From Phoronis australis (Eukaryota > Phoronida > Phoronidae): a stretch of DNA of 64,000 nt. The position numbers and the translations under genes were made by a program. This document shows, piece by piece, positions 36,493 to 48,457 of the stretch. Each line of letters opens with the position of its first letter. The first letter of the stretch is position 1. The DNA is taken from assembly GCA_002633005.1 (NCBI GenBank), contig NMRA01000128.1, positions 449,339 through 513,338 of the forward strand. Direction: 5' to 3'. The notes below the pieces were generated by a model that ran no database searches, was not told the origin of the DNA, and saw only the letters and a list, made by a program, of their open reading frames with translations.

Positions 36493-37953
36493 NAGGATTA
36501 CTGATTGATTTTCATAGCATCTGGTGATTTTCGAACGAACCGAACTAAATATTCGCTGTGTGTGGTAATTTGTTTTTTGCGTCAGTCATCTGCCTTTCAC
36601 AAAACTGCGCGTACGATATTGAAAATGTCATCATGTGGATTTGTTTCGATGATGGCTTGCAGAAACAATTGGAAGAACTCGACTAGTTCTGGGCCTGCCG
36701 CAGTTTTATTTTGTTTACGCGGCTCTTTATCTTCCAAATGACATAATATGTCTTAATGAAACCCAGCAAATTTGTTTATAATCTTAAGAAAATGACACCT
36801 ACATATTTCAGGACTATTCTGAAACTGTGTTGCGTTTCCTAGGGACTACTGGCATTTCATTTGTTTTGCACCCATCTCTTTATCTGCGAAACGGTTCAGT
36901 TAAGTTCGACAAATGTTTATAACACAAAGGACGGCAAGCGGAACCTCCAGTTTCGAACGGCTAGTGTTGTGCTCCATAGAGACATTTTAAATTTTTCAAT
37001 TCTTTATTGGAAATAATGAAAACCATTCAAGAATTTGAGATTGAACTTTTATCTTGTTTTTTTTTTGATTTGACTTAAATACGGTAACAATATTTTGCTT
37101 GAGAAGTGCCCATACACCGTTTGCAGTGCTTGAACGTTGGCTTATTTAAGCGTTTAGCGTTGATCTTGTTGAAAATAGATTTAATCTTTTGCTTCAAGTG
37201 TAACACCTGTAACTGTAATGTAAGACGCCGGTCATGAGAAGTATTGAGTAGATTGCGTGATAAAAAAATTTGAGTCTACCAAAGTTGTGTTCTGCTGTCT
37301 GATGGCAGAAATTATTAATTTCATGTTTGTTTTGTGGCTTCGTGACATGAGACAAGAACCGTTTTAAATATTACTATATGTTAAAATGCGACCTCTGGTG
37401 GCGCTGCTATATGTGCATTGTGTTTTTTTTAAATATTAGTGTCTTTTGTTATTGTTCGTTACACCTTGGCTACTACGACGCCGATGCGCTATCGTGTCGG
37501 CGATGGCAGTGATCTAGAATACAATTTCCTTTGCAACTCTTTCTTTATTCTCTTGCATTTAACCAATTAAACCCGTGCGCTATACCAAGCAAGGTGGGGC
37601 GACTGTTTTATTAAGTGATACCATGTCAAATTTTACGACTACCGGAAATGCCGCCGGTTCCTAAAAAACGATAAAAATCACACCAAATTACCAGTATTCA
37701 CCCCAATGCCACTATTTGCATGCGATTACTGCGAACTGAGGGACAGTGCATTCCGACTAACAAAACTATCCAGAATGCAGGAATCAAGTGAAATGTGGGT
37801 GTCGACCAGCCAGATCTTTTACAAATCCAAAGTGTCTGAAGTAATTTTCTGCGAAATTTCATCTTCCCGCTAGCAAGCAGTAATGGTTCAGGTAACTATG
37901 AACTTTGTTTACGAGGTTATATTCATGCGCAAATGTCTTAAATTCTGTTAGAT
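36493..37953. other. Region 3' of copy B, duplicated
   Basis: Non-coding; collinear with 24584-26037. It begins directly at the single-N join. Confidence 0.6.
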
Positions 37954-38380
37954 CTAACCCCTACAAAGTATATTCTGAAAGGTGTATAAATTTCCTAACA
38001 AAATTTATTATTCTTGTTTACCTGTCTTTATTTTGTCACGAGACATGTGTTTGTTAGTAGTTTTCGTTACTTTAAGTAGAGATATTTGTCTTTTGTGAAC
38101 ATGTTGATAACGGCATTTTCGAGGGAAATGGGTCTTATTTTTCTAATTATTGACTTTTTAGAGCATTTTGACCCAAAGCAGTCGCTCTCGTGATTTTTGA
38201 AGTCTTTGTTCCGAAAAACTAGGGGAAACAATATTTTTAAAATCCCTGTTCAAAGTAAAAAAAAATAACTGAAAAACTCATATTTCGTGACAAAATAAAG
38301 ACAAGTAAACAAGAAGAGTACTAAGTGTTATTATGAAACTTATTCACTTTTCAGGAAATATATTCTTTATAGGGGTTAGA
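37954..38380. mobile_element. MITE-like element, right-block copy
   Basis: Same TIRs as 26038-26490 (CTAACCCCTACAAAG ... CTTTATAGGGGTTAGAG), with a small internal deletion relative to the left copy. It was inserted before the duplication. Confidence 0.75.
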
Positions 38381-38396
38381 GCCAGCGGAATTTAAG

Positions 38397-38949
38397 TACT
38401 AGTCCACGAGAGCACCAGCCATGAGCTGCAAGGTGGGGGTCAGCCGATTTTCACCAAATATGGCACATAGGTAGTCCTATGGGATCTATAAACAGCGGTA
38501 AAATATTTCCTCAAAATATTGCGTTTTTCTAAAGTTATAGGCTCAAACACATTTTACGGCTTCGCAGCCATGTTTTCACGGTATAAAAACTGTTCAGTTT
38601 TAACTGTTCATATTTTTCCTTGAATGAAAGCGACTGATTTATTATTCACTTGGCTTTGTTTAGTGGTGCCTGTAGATTGTTACACAGATGTCTTGAAACA
38701 CGATTCCGATTTACCACCCTCATTTAGTAGTTTTACTACACTGCCCCCCGTTATGCCATTTTGAGGTTGTGTTCAGTATACTGCTGTACTAAATCTGCCC
38801 CCACTGTTATGAGAATGAAACTTAGCCAAAATGTTGACAAAACATGTTACTTTCATTTCATAAAATAAAAACTTTGTCAGCCAGTTTATTAGTTATATAT
38901 TTTGGCACCTCAAATGTACTAAAATGAGAAATTNGAACTGATACTTAAG
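38397..38949. mobile_element. Insertion of about 550 bp present only in the right block
   Basis: The left block reads AATTTAAGATATTTG without interruption. Here the same site is split, with TTAAG at 38392-38396 and again at 38945-38949, the pattern of a target-site duplication. There is no coding frame, and an undetermined base at 38934 lies near its right end. Superfamily unknown; TTAA-type targets are used by piggyBac-like elements. Confidence 0.7.
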
Positions 38950-41258
38950 ATATTTGCACATAAGTACAACTTGGTAATTAAGGTTCAAAGCCACTACTGA
39001 GCGAAAAGGGGTCAACAACTGGCAATCTTTCTGTTGTAGCCTTTACATACAACACAACACTTAAAATGCCCAGACAAGCCAGAAGTCGCCATTTTTAAGG
39101 AAATTGCCAATCTTTAACTCAAAACAGACTAAAAAATCAAGCAAATGCCATTCATAGCATTCAAAGCAGCACAAAACTTAAAATGTCCAGAAAATCCAAC
39201 AGACGGCAATTTTTAATGCATTTAGAAAAGGCAAATTCAACCGTGGCTCAACATGACCATTGAATGGGTCCTAACAGCAATGCGAGCAACAGGTCGACAC
39301 ACTTAGTTCACCAGGTGGGCGACACAAACAACATGGATGAAGGCATAGGGGAGATGGAGTGGCAAGGATGGAGCAGCAACCGTTATTGACTTTCCTATCT
39401 GCACCACTGGAACTTACTAAGGTCATATATCGAAAGTAGGAGGGCGACGATGTAATCAGATGGGATTTTCATGTCAAATTCCCAAAGGAATTGGTGATTT
39501 TTTCGAATAAAAGCGAAGCATAATTAGTAACTGTAAAATAAGATCAATATCTGGAACGGAACAAACAGAGTTTGTTTAGTTTTGTTTGTAATTCAAATTT
39601 AATTATTTTTTAAAAAAAATATAATCTTTTGGGCACTGAATTTCACAGAGGCACTCTTGATTCAAAATTGTGGAGTGCTACTTGTCAATCACACCAAAAC
39701 CTCCAGAATAGATTTAACAATAGAAAACGAACCACGGGGAAGGCTCGCCCATAGTAGGGGGTGACTGGGACGTGATACAGTATGATAATATTTTCCCTCT
39801 CCGGTATCGTGAAATAATCCAAGATAGTGCATTCAAAATGGTGGCGTGTCTTGCTCGGACCAAGCACCTGTTTGAGTTTCCGAGAAACATTCTTGTTATA
39901 CGATAATGCAGGTGATCCACATTCACTTTTCAAGTGGATTCTGTTTTTATAATTGAAGATAGAAACAACATGACATGAAAATGGCGTTTATATAAGTTAC
40001 CCCTATCGTTCCTCAATGTATCCATGCAGCCCATTACCATAATCTTTGTGTTCTCAAACCTTTATTCAGTGGAAGTAATTGCATGCCGATTATGCAGAAG
40101 CAGTTCAACTCTGACACCTGTAGGCTTAGAGCTGCCAAAAGTAAAACTTTCCAGCCTGGGAACAATCTGAACTAGACTCTTGCGTAAACGCGGATGGTGC
40201 TTAATGAGCAGCATTTCAGTACTTTCAGTATTTTTGCGATAAGTTCGGGTGGCCCTCAATTTTTCAAAATTATCGTGTAAATAAAGTACACTTTTTCATA
40301 GGAGATAAAAACAACAACATATTTGTTCTTTCATAATTTTATTCGCACAAGAGTTCTCCGCCTATATATTTAATATCTGTTTATGGTTTTGTACCAAAGC
40401 AAGGAATCGTTTAGTTTATGCACAATCAGGTAGGTTCCGGCGGCCAGCTTCAAATTGACTGACAAACTGATTCTAATATCTTCTTTGGCCAATCAACATG
40501 ATGAATTCATTTTCACCTTTGCCTGTTTGCTATTGAGCAGCATGATGGAATGAATGCAGACATCTGACCGAAGTACTATGTGCAGACAACAGTTTGTTTT
40601 CGTATCCGAACCAAATCACTAAACTTATTTATATTACATAATTGGTTGATAATCACAAAGATCTGTCCTCTACACCCTAATTTCTAAAATTACCTGCGCA
40701 CCTTATGCTACTGATGTTTAATTTCCTCCAGACTCTAAACTTAAAACGGACAGAATAAACAAGATTGTACTCAATCACACAAATATCTCAACTTTTCCGT
40801 ACCATGATAGAAAATAAGTTTCCAAATAGATTATCAAGACATCCTATGGCAAGTTAAGAAAAATGTATGAAAGCCACAACTTTTGAAAGGGCTGGCGGCT
40901 AAACTTTCTTAAGTTTGGCTGTTTCATGTTAATCGTTGACTGTCATAGATGGCAGACAACACCGACTAGATTGGCGAGGAACTTTTGAGACCAGTTGGTC
41001 TGCGGTAACTAACCTATTTTATGATTTTCATGTTAAGGCCGTCAGCTGTGATCGATGAAATAGCACAGTGGGATAATATTTAGACCTCAGTGGGTCTCCG
41101 GAAGTCATAACATGCCACGAGGCATGTCGGCTGGTCGCCACTCATGAGTGTGGTGGGCACTACAAACACAATAAAACCAAAGCACACATTAAATAAATCC
41201 TGCCATATTTCATGTCGAATTTCATTTGGTTTTAGTTGCAGCTTTTCATAATAAGGAT
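38950..41258. other. Intergenic between copy B and arginase
   Basis: Convergent gene ends: copy B on plus, arginase on minus. The first part is collinear with the left block. About 40575-41258 is unique to the right block. No further gene seen. Confidence 0.6.
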
Positions 41259-41425
41259 CTAAGGCACTCTTGACAATTCATAAGACTCGCAGTAATTGCC
41301 TGCTCGACGACTTCCAAAACAAGCCTGAATGAGCTGCAGCGCTGCATTCACGGTTCGCTCGTGGTCCTCCTTCGAGTTGCCTAAGACCGTGTTCACTTCC
41401 ACGAGATCTACAGCCGAGAGCAATC
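41259..41425 (-). CDS. Arginase exon 7 (terminal)
   Basis: Acceptor TTCGCAG. Encodes [18 protein letters not shown] and [10 protein letters not shown], then the stop TAG. This exon is deleted in the left block. Confidence 0.9.
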
Positions 41426-44400
41426 CTGCGAAAGATGACCAAAGAAAGACTAATGTGAAATTGAACGACTGAGCGCAATATCTCAAAGTTGTCATTTGCC
41501 TATCTTTGTCCAAAACGCACGCGACATCACCAATCACACCAATGAGTTCATTTGCTGTTCCGCACTCTATCTTACGTTCAAAATGACTTCTCTCTTGTCA
41601 CGTATTTTCGGCGAAAAGTAAGAAGAGCAATAAATGATCATTTATCAGAAAGGGCCTCAGATATTTAATTAAAATGATAGGTATGGTCTCTTAGTGCCTG
41701 GATTACCTGTCAATGCCAGCTCCTCACATATGACTGTACCCTCTCTCAGAGTGAGACCACCGGCTACTGGCGTGCCAGTACAGGGTGCCTCAGAGGACGA
41801 TAATGCGTCGATGTCGAAACTCAGGTGGATTGGTCGATCCATTCTGCAAAAGACAATTATTCAACATGACGAATTATCGAGGTAATGATTTTCGATTATA
41901 AATCGTTAGGTTTTTGATTTATTCTTCAATTGTATTTTATATCTGTGAAGAAGGGAAAACTGAGACGGTTCGTAAAACACGTGCGATTTATTGAAATATT
42001 GAGATAACACTGAAAGCAAGTAAAAACTACAGAACGCTATAAATAATATGACGAAAGGAAACTTGGAACAAACTGATTGGAAGAATATTAGAAACGTAAG
42101 AAAGAAAATCCGGGAAAACATAATGGTAACTCATATCGCAAAGTGAACGTGAAACCTGAACAAGAAAACAATGTTAACGTCATGGCAATATCTTCAGTTT
42201 GAACATAGATTATAGACATTTACTATAGTCTATGGTTTGAATAAGTAATCGTTTTGTACCTCTGATTACAGTTATCATTTTCACTCTACATTTTACCCTG
42301 GATTTATCAGCTCCAGAGATCTTTTGACGCAATAATGGATTCCGAATTTGTCCACCTCGTGCATGGAGAAATATGGAATCTCAAACTTGTTCAGAATGCA
42401 GGCCTCGCCTGGGTCCACGTCTCGGATACCAATGTAAGCCAAGCTTTTGGTGCTTAATCTGTAAAGAAAAAAAAAAAACAATCACCACTTTTTAAAATAC
42501 CTTCGAAACACTTGATGCAAAAAGTTTATGCCTATTCGCAAATCTGAGCTAACACACCATGGCTTGGCCTAGTGGTGTCATTTAAGTATATCGGTACTCT
42601 TTAGGCACAAAACAAGTTGGAAAAATAGACAGGCAGACAGTCAGGCAGATAGATAAGGAGAGAGATAGAAAGGAAGATGGAGAGAAAGGGGGAGAGACAG
42701 ATAGGGGGATAGATAGATAGGGACATAGACAGACAGGGGGATAGATAGATATAGAAATAGTTAGCCAGTTAGATAGGGAGGTAGACAGATAGGGAGATAG
42801 ATAGATAGATACAGAGATAGATAACCAGATGGATGGACGGATAGATAAATAATTTAAAACAGGGAAAACAAAAGCGAGGACTAGTTGTCGCAGAAGTGTA
42901 ATCATCTGCTTACACGGTGTTCACCCATTCAAATCCCGGAAGTCCTGGGACGAAGTCTTTTAATTCATGAAGCAAGAACGACACGGGCATCCCATGAATA
43001 TTGCCGCTGGTTGACGTCAACGGTGTGTTGATATCAGCATGCGCGTCGATCCATACAACGCAAGCATCTGGCTTTGCTTGCAGGTGGCCATGTATACTTC
43101 CTATTGCCAGGGAGTGGTCACCGCCAAGAGTTAGAGCAATTTGACCTGACGAAATTGTTTCGAATACTCTTTTTGAAAGCTGAAAAAAAGAAGTGCCCCT
43201 GAATAGTACAATACAAGTCTGTCAACCCTTTCATACCTTGTCTGAAATAGCTGAAATGGAGCGAAATTTTCAAATTGACTGGCATCTCACAACTTTGAAT
43301 TATACATTACTGTTGTTCGAGTGTACTTTTTGGAATCGAATGATTCTTTGACTTTTCTGCTGTATTAACTCTCTAACAAAAGGAAAACATAAAATGTTTT
43401 TCTAGAATAAACATGTAATATTCAAAATGCTCTTAGAATATCTTACGAGTGCATTTCGATAACTGACAAATAGCATACGAGATCTCATTGCCGGAGTTTC
43501 TCTTGTCGTTCTTCTGAAATTTGGCAGGCTCACTGTGAGCAAGATCATGATAACTGTTAAATCCTGACAAATGAAACTTAAACTTGACAATTACGTCTAT
43601 ATATGAGAGGCAGGAAGAGAGGATGGGACTCAACCTCAAAATCTGGATCTGATGTGATATGTTGTCTGAGCAAATTGAAGTTAAGTTCCAGCGGCAGTTA
43701 GAGCGCTTTTATGCGATTTGTGACGTTCTTAATTTGAATAGCCCCCGACTCATTTGAAAGCCAATGGGGTCCTTCTGGCGGCAATCTAAGTATCAAGGCC
43801 TCATACGCAGTACATTTCAGTTGAACAAGTTTATAACGAAATAAATTCACTCAGTATTAATAGATACTTTCGAAGTGTATTCTATATCATTCCTGTGCTC
43901 TGCACTTGACGTAGGTCAGAATTTTAGATTTTATGTGGTGAGCTGTCAGAGTGCTTCAATTCCTGTCTAGATGTAAACTTACAGCCAGGATGCAGTCCGG
44001 CAGAATGCTCACTGAACAAGACTAGAAAGAATTCATCAAAATAGAACAAATATCTTAAACACTAATTTAATTTTTGGTGAACAAACAGACTTATTTAGGA
44101 CCATATCGAAAAGTGGGTGCATTTAGCCAAATTTATTAAAAAACTAGAGATTTAAACTTGGTAAAAGTTTATATATTCTGAAAGTTGAAAGCCTGAAGAA
44201 TTTTGAATTGCTACCAATCTGTCATTAATTGGGAAACATAACCATGTGTTTGTAGTAAAATTTAGCGAAAAAGATTCGCATGAAAACAAGAGTATCAAGA
44301 ACATGGGCAAATTTCATTCATAAACGTTCAAGACAAAATCTCAAAAACGCCTTTACAGTTTTCTAAGTGATCACTTTGTTTTCGTCTTACGTAAACTTCA

Positions 44401-45636
44401 AGTGTTTTCATCAAGAACATAAAAGTCCTATTTTAATAGCCTTTCACGCAAAATTGAAACTTTTTTAAAAATTCCTATTTTTGGAGAACATTGCGTCAGC
44501 CGTTTCTGAGATATGATGTTACGACAAATTTGGATATTTTGCTATAGGGCCCTTCTTTTAAGGTTTTAAAAACACCTTCACAATAATGTTGCTTGCATTA
44601 TTGTGCATTCCACGTTTGTTTTTAATTACTTAAATTTTCCTTCTTTGCTTCAAAGTGTGTAATAAAAATTGCATGTCCTGAACAATATGAAAGTTTGGTT
44701 TGTTTGCTTGGAAATAAAAGTAAGATTTATTTTCACTATCGTTATAATGTGAACTTTGTGCCAGATTTCATATGTAATGTATTAATGTGAAGCTATGAGT
44801 CTCTGTATCGTAAATTAATGTAATTTGTCAGTCTTGTGTTTGAAAAATACTGCCCAAAGACAACGTTTATTATATTTCTAAACAGTAACGTTTTCTACTG
44901 TATTAAGTTATACTTATGAAATAGATTTTAAAAATGACTCATTCACCCCTAACCTAAATCTGCTGAAAAAACAAAGGCTGATTTGCGTCGCAACAAATTA
45001 GAATTTTAATAGAAAAAGAGAAAACATAAGCAGCCATTAAATTTGCTTACATTCTCGTTAGATGCACCAACTGATCGCGGTTTTTTCACCCCCTCATACG
45101 CTGGATCTTCAGCTACGGGGTCACATGCCACATCTCCAGTGTCCGTTACATTAACACCTAAAATAACACTTTTATAAAATCAATTTCATTAAGGCACACT
45201 ACTAACAGAGACGCTAATTAACATATTATTGGCATTTTGCCATGAGCAAGAATGCAAAATCATTTGCTGATTGTGAATGAAGTTTAATTTACCGTACAAA
45301 ATCCCATAATTAAAAAATCTTACCCAGCTCCGTCAATTTTGAAACCAATCCAGCGTTCCTGAGGTCTGACGGACCCGTTTCAGTCCCTGCACGAGGCTAC
45401 AAAAACAAAACTGCGCGGTTCAGTTCGTGGGGTTATTCCCTATCAAATACATTGAGTATCATTATTTCAATTCTACTTTAAGATTAAATAAGGCACATCG
45501 AATATGGTCTCATATCACAGTCTCAGAACATTCACGTGTACTGACGAAACACATTTAAAACCATTTCGGCAATTGTGTTACCTGCCCATGACACAGCGGG
45601 ACTCCAATCACTGCCACATCAAGACAGTAGCCCTTA
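41259..45636 (-). CDS. Arginase (start exon unresolved)
   Basis: Seven exons: about 45636-45582, 45396-45324, 45157-45051, 43179-42914, 42458-42297, 41843-41707 and 41425-41259. Exons 2-7 sum to 912 nt, exactly 304 codons with the stop. Arginase hydrolyses L-arginine to ornithine and urea with a binuclear Mn centre. All six metal-ligand positions are visible: the H of GGDHS, D-H-D of IDAHADIN, and D-D of SFDID. The substrate loop TSGN..H, DVDPGE and the glutamate of VEVN are also present. Odd point: the motif after the last ligands reads DALSS where the family usually has DGLDP. Length is close to the usual 320-350 residues. A dead partial copy lies at 28.4-29.9 kb. Confidence 0.9.
41707..41843 (-). 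CDS. Arginase exon 6 with last two metal ligands
   Basis: Acceptor TTTTGCAG, donor GTAATC. Encodes [14 protein letters not shown] and [14 protein letters not shown]. Confidence 0.9.
41935..42236. repeat. Insertion of about 300 bp in arginase intron 5, right block only
   Basis: The left block (around 28600) lacks it. The right end contains CATAGATTATAGAC and ATAGTCTATGG as an imperfect palindrome, like the sequence at 16096-16119. Confidence 0.55.
42297..42458 (-). CDS. Arginase exon 5
   Basis: Acceptor TTTACAG, donor GTAAAA. Encodes [16 protein letters not shown] and YFSMHEVD. Confidence 0.9.
42620..42850. repeat. GATA/GACA-type microsatellite, right-block copy
   Basis: Mixed GATA, GACA and GGGA words at the site matching the much longer compound array at 29123-29560, in intron 4 of arginase. 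Confidence 0.85.
42914..43179 (-). CDS. Arginase exon 4 with first metal ligands
   Basis: 266 nt, the same length as its left-block counterpart. Encodes [42 protein letters not shown] and GFEWVNT. Donor GTAAGC in phase 2. Confidence 0.92.
43180..45050 (-). other. Arginase intron 3, containing the duplication breakpoint
   Basis: Similarity to the left block ends near 43935. The rest is unique AT-rich sequence without a recognisable gene. Confidence 0.6.
45051..45157 (-). CDS. Arginase exon 3
   Basis: Acceptor ATTTTAG, donor GTAAGC. Encodes DTGDV through [12 protein letters not shown], the equivalent of KNPRSVG in the family. Confidence 0.88.
45324..45396 (-). CDS. Arginase exon 2
   Basis: Acceptor TTTTGTAG, donor GTAAGA. 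Encodes [17 protein letters not shown], the equivalent of the PRGGVEEGP.LRKAGL block. Confidence 0.88.
45582..45636 (-). CDS. Arginase exon 1 (5' limit approximate)
   Basis: It encodes [17 protein letters not shown] and ends in phase 0 at donor GTAACA. Reading upstream in this frame reaches a TAA about 21 residues before GYCLD. An ATG 45685-45683, just after an acceptor (TATTTTAG), is one base out of frame. Either a base is missing in an A-run, or the exon starts at an internal acceptor and the Met lies in an upstream exon. Confidence 0.6.
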
Positions 45637-45873
45637 TCACCTCCACTTGAAGTATTGTTTTCGTTTTTATTTGGATTTGCCTGCATCTTCGCCAAACCTA
45701 AAATAAAGTATTAAGGATACCATTTCGTGTATCCAAAAGTATTCAACAAGGAGAGGGGCAAACATAAAATTGTTGGGGGCCGGTGGGCAACCTGTGCGAC
45801 ATTTTATGGGATGGACAAACGAAAAATTCAATTTAGTTTTGACAAAGGAGAAGGAAAGGATATTTTTGCAATN

Positions 45874-46383
45874 CTGACGTGGTCAGGCCGTTCAGTGGGG
45901 CCCAGTGCATGATACATGGTGCATCTGACGTGGTCAGGCCGTTCAGTGGGGCCCAGTGCATGATACATGGTGCATCTGACGTGGTCAGGCCGTTCAGTGG
46001 GGCCCAGTGCATGATACATGGTGCATCTGACGTGGTCAGGCCGTTCAGTGGGGCCCAGTGCATGATACATGGTGCATCTGACGTGGTCAGGCCGTTCAGT
46101 GGGGCCCAGTGCATGATACATGGTGCATCTGACGTGGTCAGGCCGTTCAGTGGGGCCCAGTGCATGATACATGGTGCATCTGACGTGGTCAGGCCGTTCA
46201 GTGGGGCCCAGTGCATGATACATGGTGCATCTGACGTGGTCAGGCCGTTCAGTGGGGCCCAGTGCATGATACATGGTGCATCTGACGTGGTCAGGCCGTT
46301 CAGTGGGGCCCAGTGCATGATACATGGTGCATCTGACGTGGTCAGGCCGTTCATTGGGGCCCAATGCACGAAACATTTGCATA
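45874..46383. repeat. 51-bp tandem array (nine units plus a diverged tenth)
   Basis: The unit begins CTGACGTGGTCAGGCCGTTC. Nine copies look identical; the tenth is diverged. Because 51 is divisible by three and the unit lacks stops in several frames, long repetitive frames appear on both strands (plus-strand unit VVRPFSGAQCMIHGASD). The array begins at an undetermined base at 45873, so its true length is unknown. It lies about 240 bp upstream of arginase exon 1. Confidence 0.93.
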
Positions 46384-46639
46384 TAGCACTCACACAAACT
46401 GAGACTGAGCTGAGGAGAAAGAGACCTGACTCAAGAGTCTGGCAGCAGGTTACAGTCGCAAGGTATTTGTTAAAATTGTGTTAATAAACTCTTGTAACTT
46501 CAGTTTAAAATTATTAAAAAGAGGAGTTTTTTTCTACCTCTCTTGTCTGATAAATGAAGGAAAGTGCTTGTGAAGTAATTTGTGATTTGAATTGGGGCTT
46601 TGAAAAATCTCAAATTGTAAATATGTACTAAGCGTTGAC

Positions 46640-46900
46640 AGCTTTATTCAAGAGTACCTGCACTGACTACCAGAAATCTCTAACACAGGTGCAATTGTAG
46701 AACATATGAAGAAGTGTCTTTATCTCCTCACAATAGGAACACTTGTCATGTTGGACTACTCCCGTCTTAACAAAGTCATATTTGTAAATGATTTGTTATG
46801 GGTAAGCAGGTATCTAAAATTCTTCAATTCTGGATTGACGGGAAGGTTGTAAACTGAAATTATATATTCATATGTTAATGTAAGCCTCTGGCCTATATTA
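46640..46900 (-). pseudogene. LINE C-terminal fragment
   Basis: The minus strand reads KYDFVKTGVVQHDKCSYCEE followed by LLHMFYNCTCVRDFW, the CxxC...H...C...FW zinc-knuckle-like tail typical of L1/Tx1-type elements. Only this tail was recognised. Confidence 0.5.
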
Positions 46901-47149
46901 CACGTACAAATACAAACAGTTAACAACAACCTCACTAATCATTCAGATTATAGGTTATTTGCAATGAAATTGTCAAATAACTTTGTTCCTCATGCGGAAC
47001 GCCTGCAATAAAAATAAGCTAATATTTTGAATGACAGATTCATTTTATAAAGACATAAGATTAGTGAAGTTTCGTTCACTCGTATTACAACAAAAAGGCT
47101 TTGGTATAAATCTTTTCCTAATGTCAGAGTATATTTTCAGTTTATTTCT

Positions 47150-48450
47150 TTTGTAGTACAAAGGCTTCCGGCCCACTTATATAGTTTTACAACACAAAGT
47201 TACGTATTTACATCGTCTTTTCTACCAGTAGCCAACAAATACCAAGCTATATTTAGAATATTACACTTCAACTTGATGTTTTTCAAAGTAAATTCACAAT
47301 TCATAAAGCGGACACTCGATTAAAAATTATATTCATCTTCTACAACATGAAGATCACAAACAGTACATTGTCTATTCTCTCTAGGAGTTTTCACATGTCT
47401 TCCGCTTTCTACTTGTAGCTTGTGGTTAGAACATCTGAATTTTGCTAAAACCGTCAAATGCTTTATTCTTTTACGCTTGTGGCATACTTTTCCATAATTA
47501 ATTTTCCCCTGGCCGCTAGGTTTGGGGCATTTTGCTCAAAAGCCAATAAAATTTTTCAAAACTGATTTTGTAAGATTTCTACATCCGCTGCGGGATGAAA
47601 ACCCCATATCTCCGCACCATACTGTAATATTGGTTTAAATTTACAATCAAAAATATGCAGTCAGATAATAACCGATACCTTTTCAATTTGAGACATGTGT
47701 TTTTTCAATGCAAATAAAGCTTTGAGTGTTTGATCTTCAAGATTCACGACACATTTTTCACAGTAAAGTGTATGCCAAAGTATTTGCAGCTAGATACTAC
47801 TGAACATTTTCCTATTTAAAAACCATTTTTCATAACTCCTCAGATAACCGCTTTTTCTAAAAACCATAACCTTCGTTTTGGACATTTTTAATGACCAGTT
47901 TCCATTTTCTCCAAAACATTTCAAGATTATTTATTGAACTTTGCGAATTCACTGCTGTGTTTGCAAATATTATCAAGTCGTCGTCAAACAGTAAACAGTA
48001 CATGTTTCAAATGCCAAAGATACAGTAAAATCTACCCATGTCTCTCAACAAATATTTAGATTTTAATGTGTGCAATGCAAAAATATTATCAACAGTGGAG
48101 TATTTTTTTTCTAAAGCTTGCATGGGCTCCAGATATTGTTTCTTTCGGTTCTATCTACCCGTTTAGACGATTGCACATCAATTCAGAAAGAAAATTCCAG
48201 GCAACACCCAAAAGAGTGATCCCCGTGTAGATGATAGCCTCGTCTTTTGAGTAGCTTTTGTGCAGTGAGCAGGATAAGCGTCACTGTTCAAACTATGATT
48301 ATGCAATCTAATCAATAAAACTTTCAACTCTGCAGTACAACATTTATAAAAGTCTGAAGGTATCTTATCCGGTTCTGCAGATTTACCGGTCTTCATTTGC
48401 CAATCAAACACCTAATTCTGCCACAGACAATTCAGCGTTCAGTTCCTCAT
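47150..48450 (-). pseudogene. Decayed LINE reverse transcriptase and C-terminus
   Basis: In minus-strand order: KTGKSAEPDKIPSDFYKCC with RLHNHSLNSDAYP (48400-48250), a YADD-type patch with WRKWKLV (about 48000-47890), PILQYGAEIWGFHPAADVE (about 47630-47570), LAKFRCSNHKLQVESGR with RENRQCTVCDL and VEDEYNF (about 47450-47320), then a tail to about 47150. The blocks match a common animal LINE architecture. Frames are broken throughout. Confidence 0.72.
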
Positions 48451-48457
48451 CGTCTTC

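Larger units (their letters stand above)
34500..43935. repeat. Segmental duplication, right block
   Basis: Counterpart of 22400-30650. It additionally contains insertions at about 38397-38949 and 41935-42236 and keeps the segment of about 890 bp with the last arginase exon. It continues without a break into arginase exons 1-3, so it is the parental arrangement for arginase. Confidence 0.88.

Noticed and set aside
45828-46484. Open frames of 186-201 residues on both strands
   Set aside because: They are produced by a 51-bp tandem repeat with a length divisible by three.
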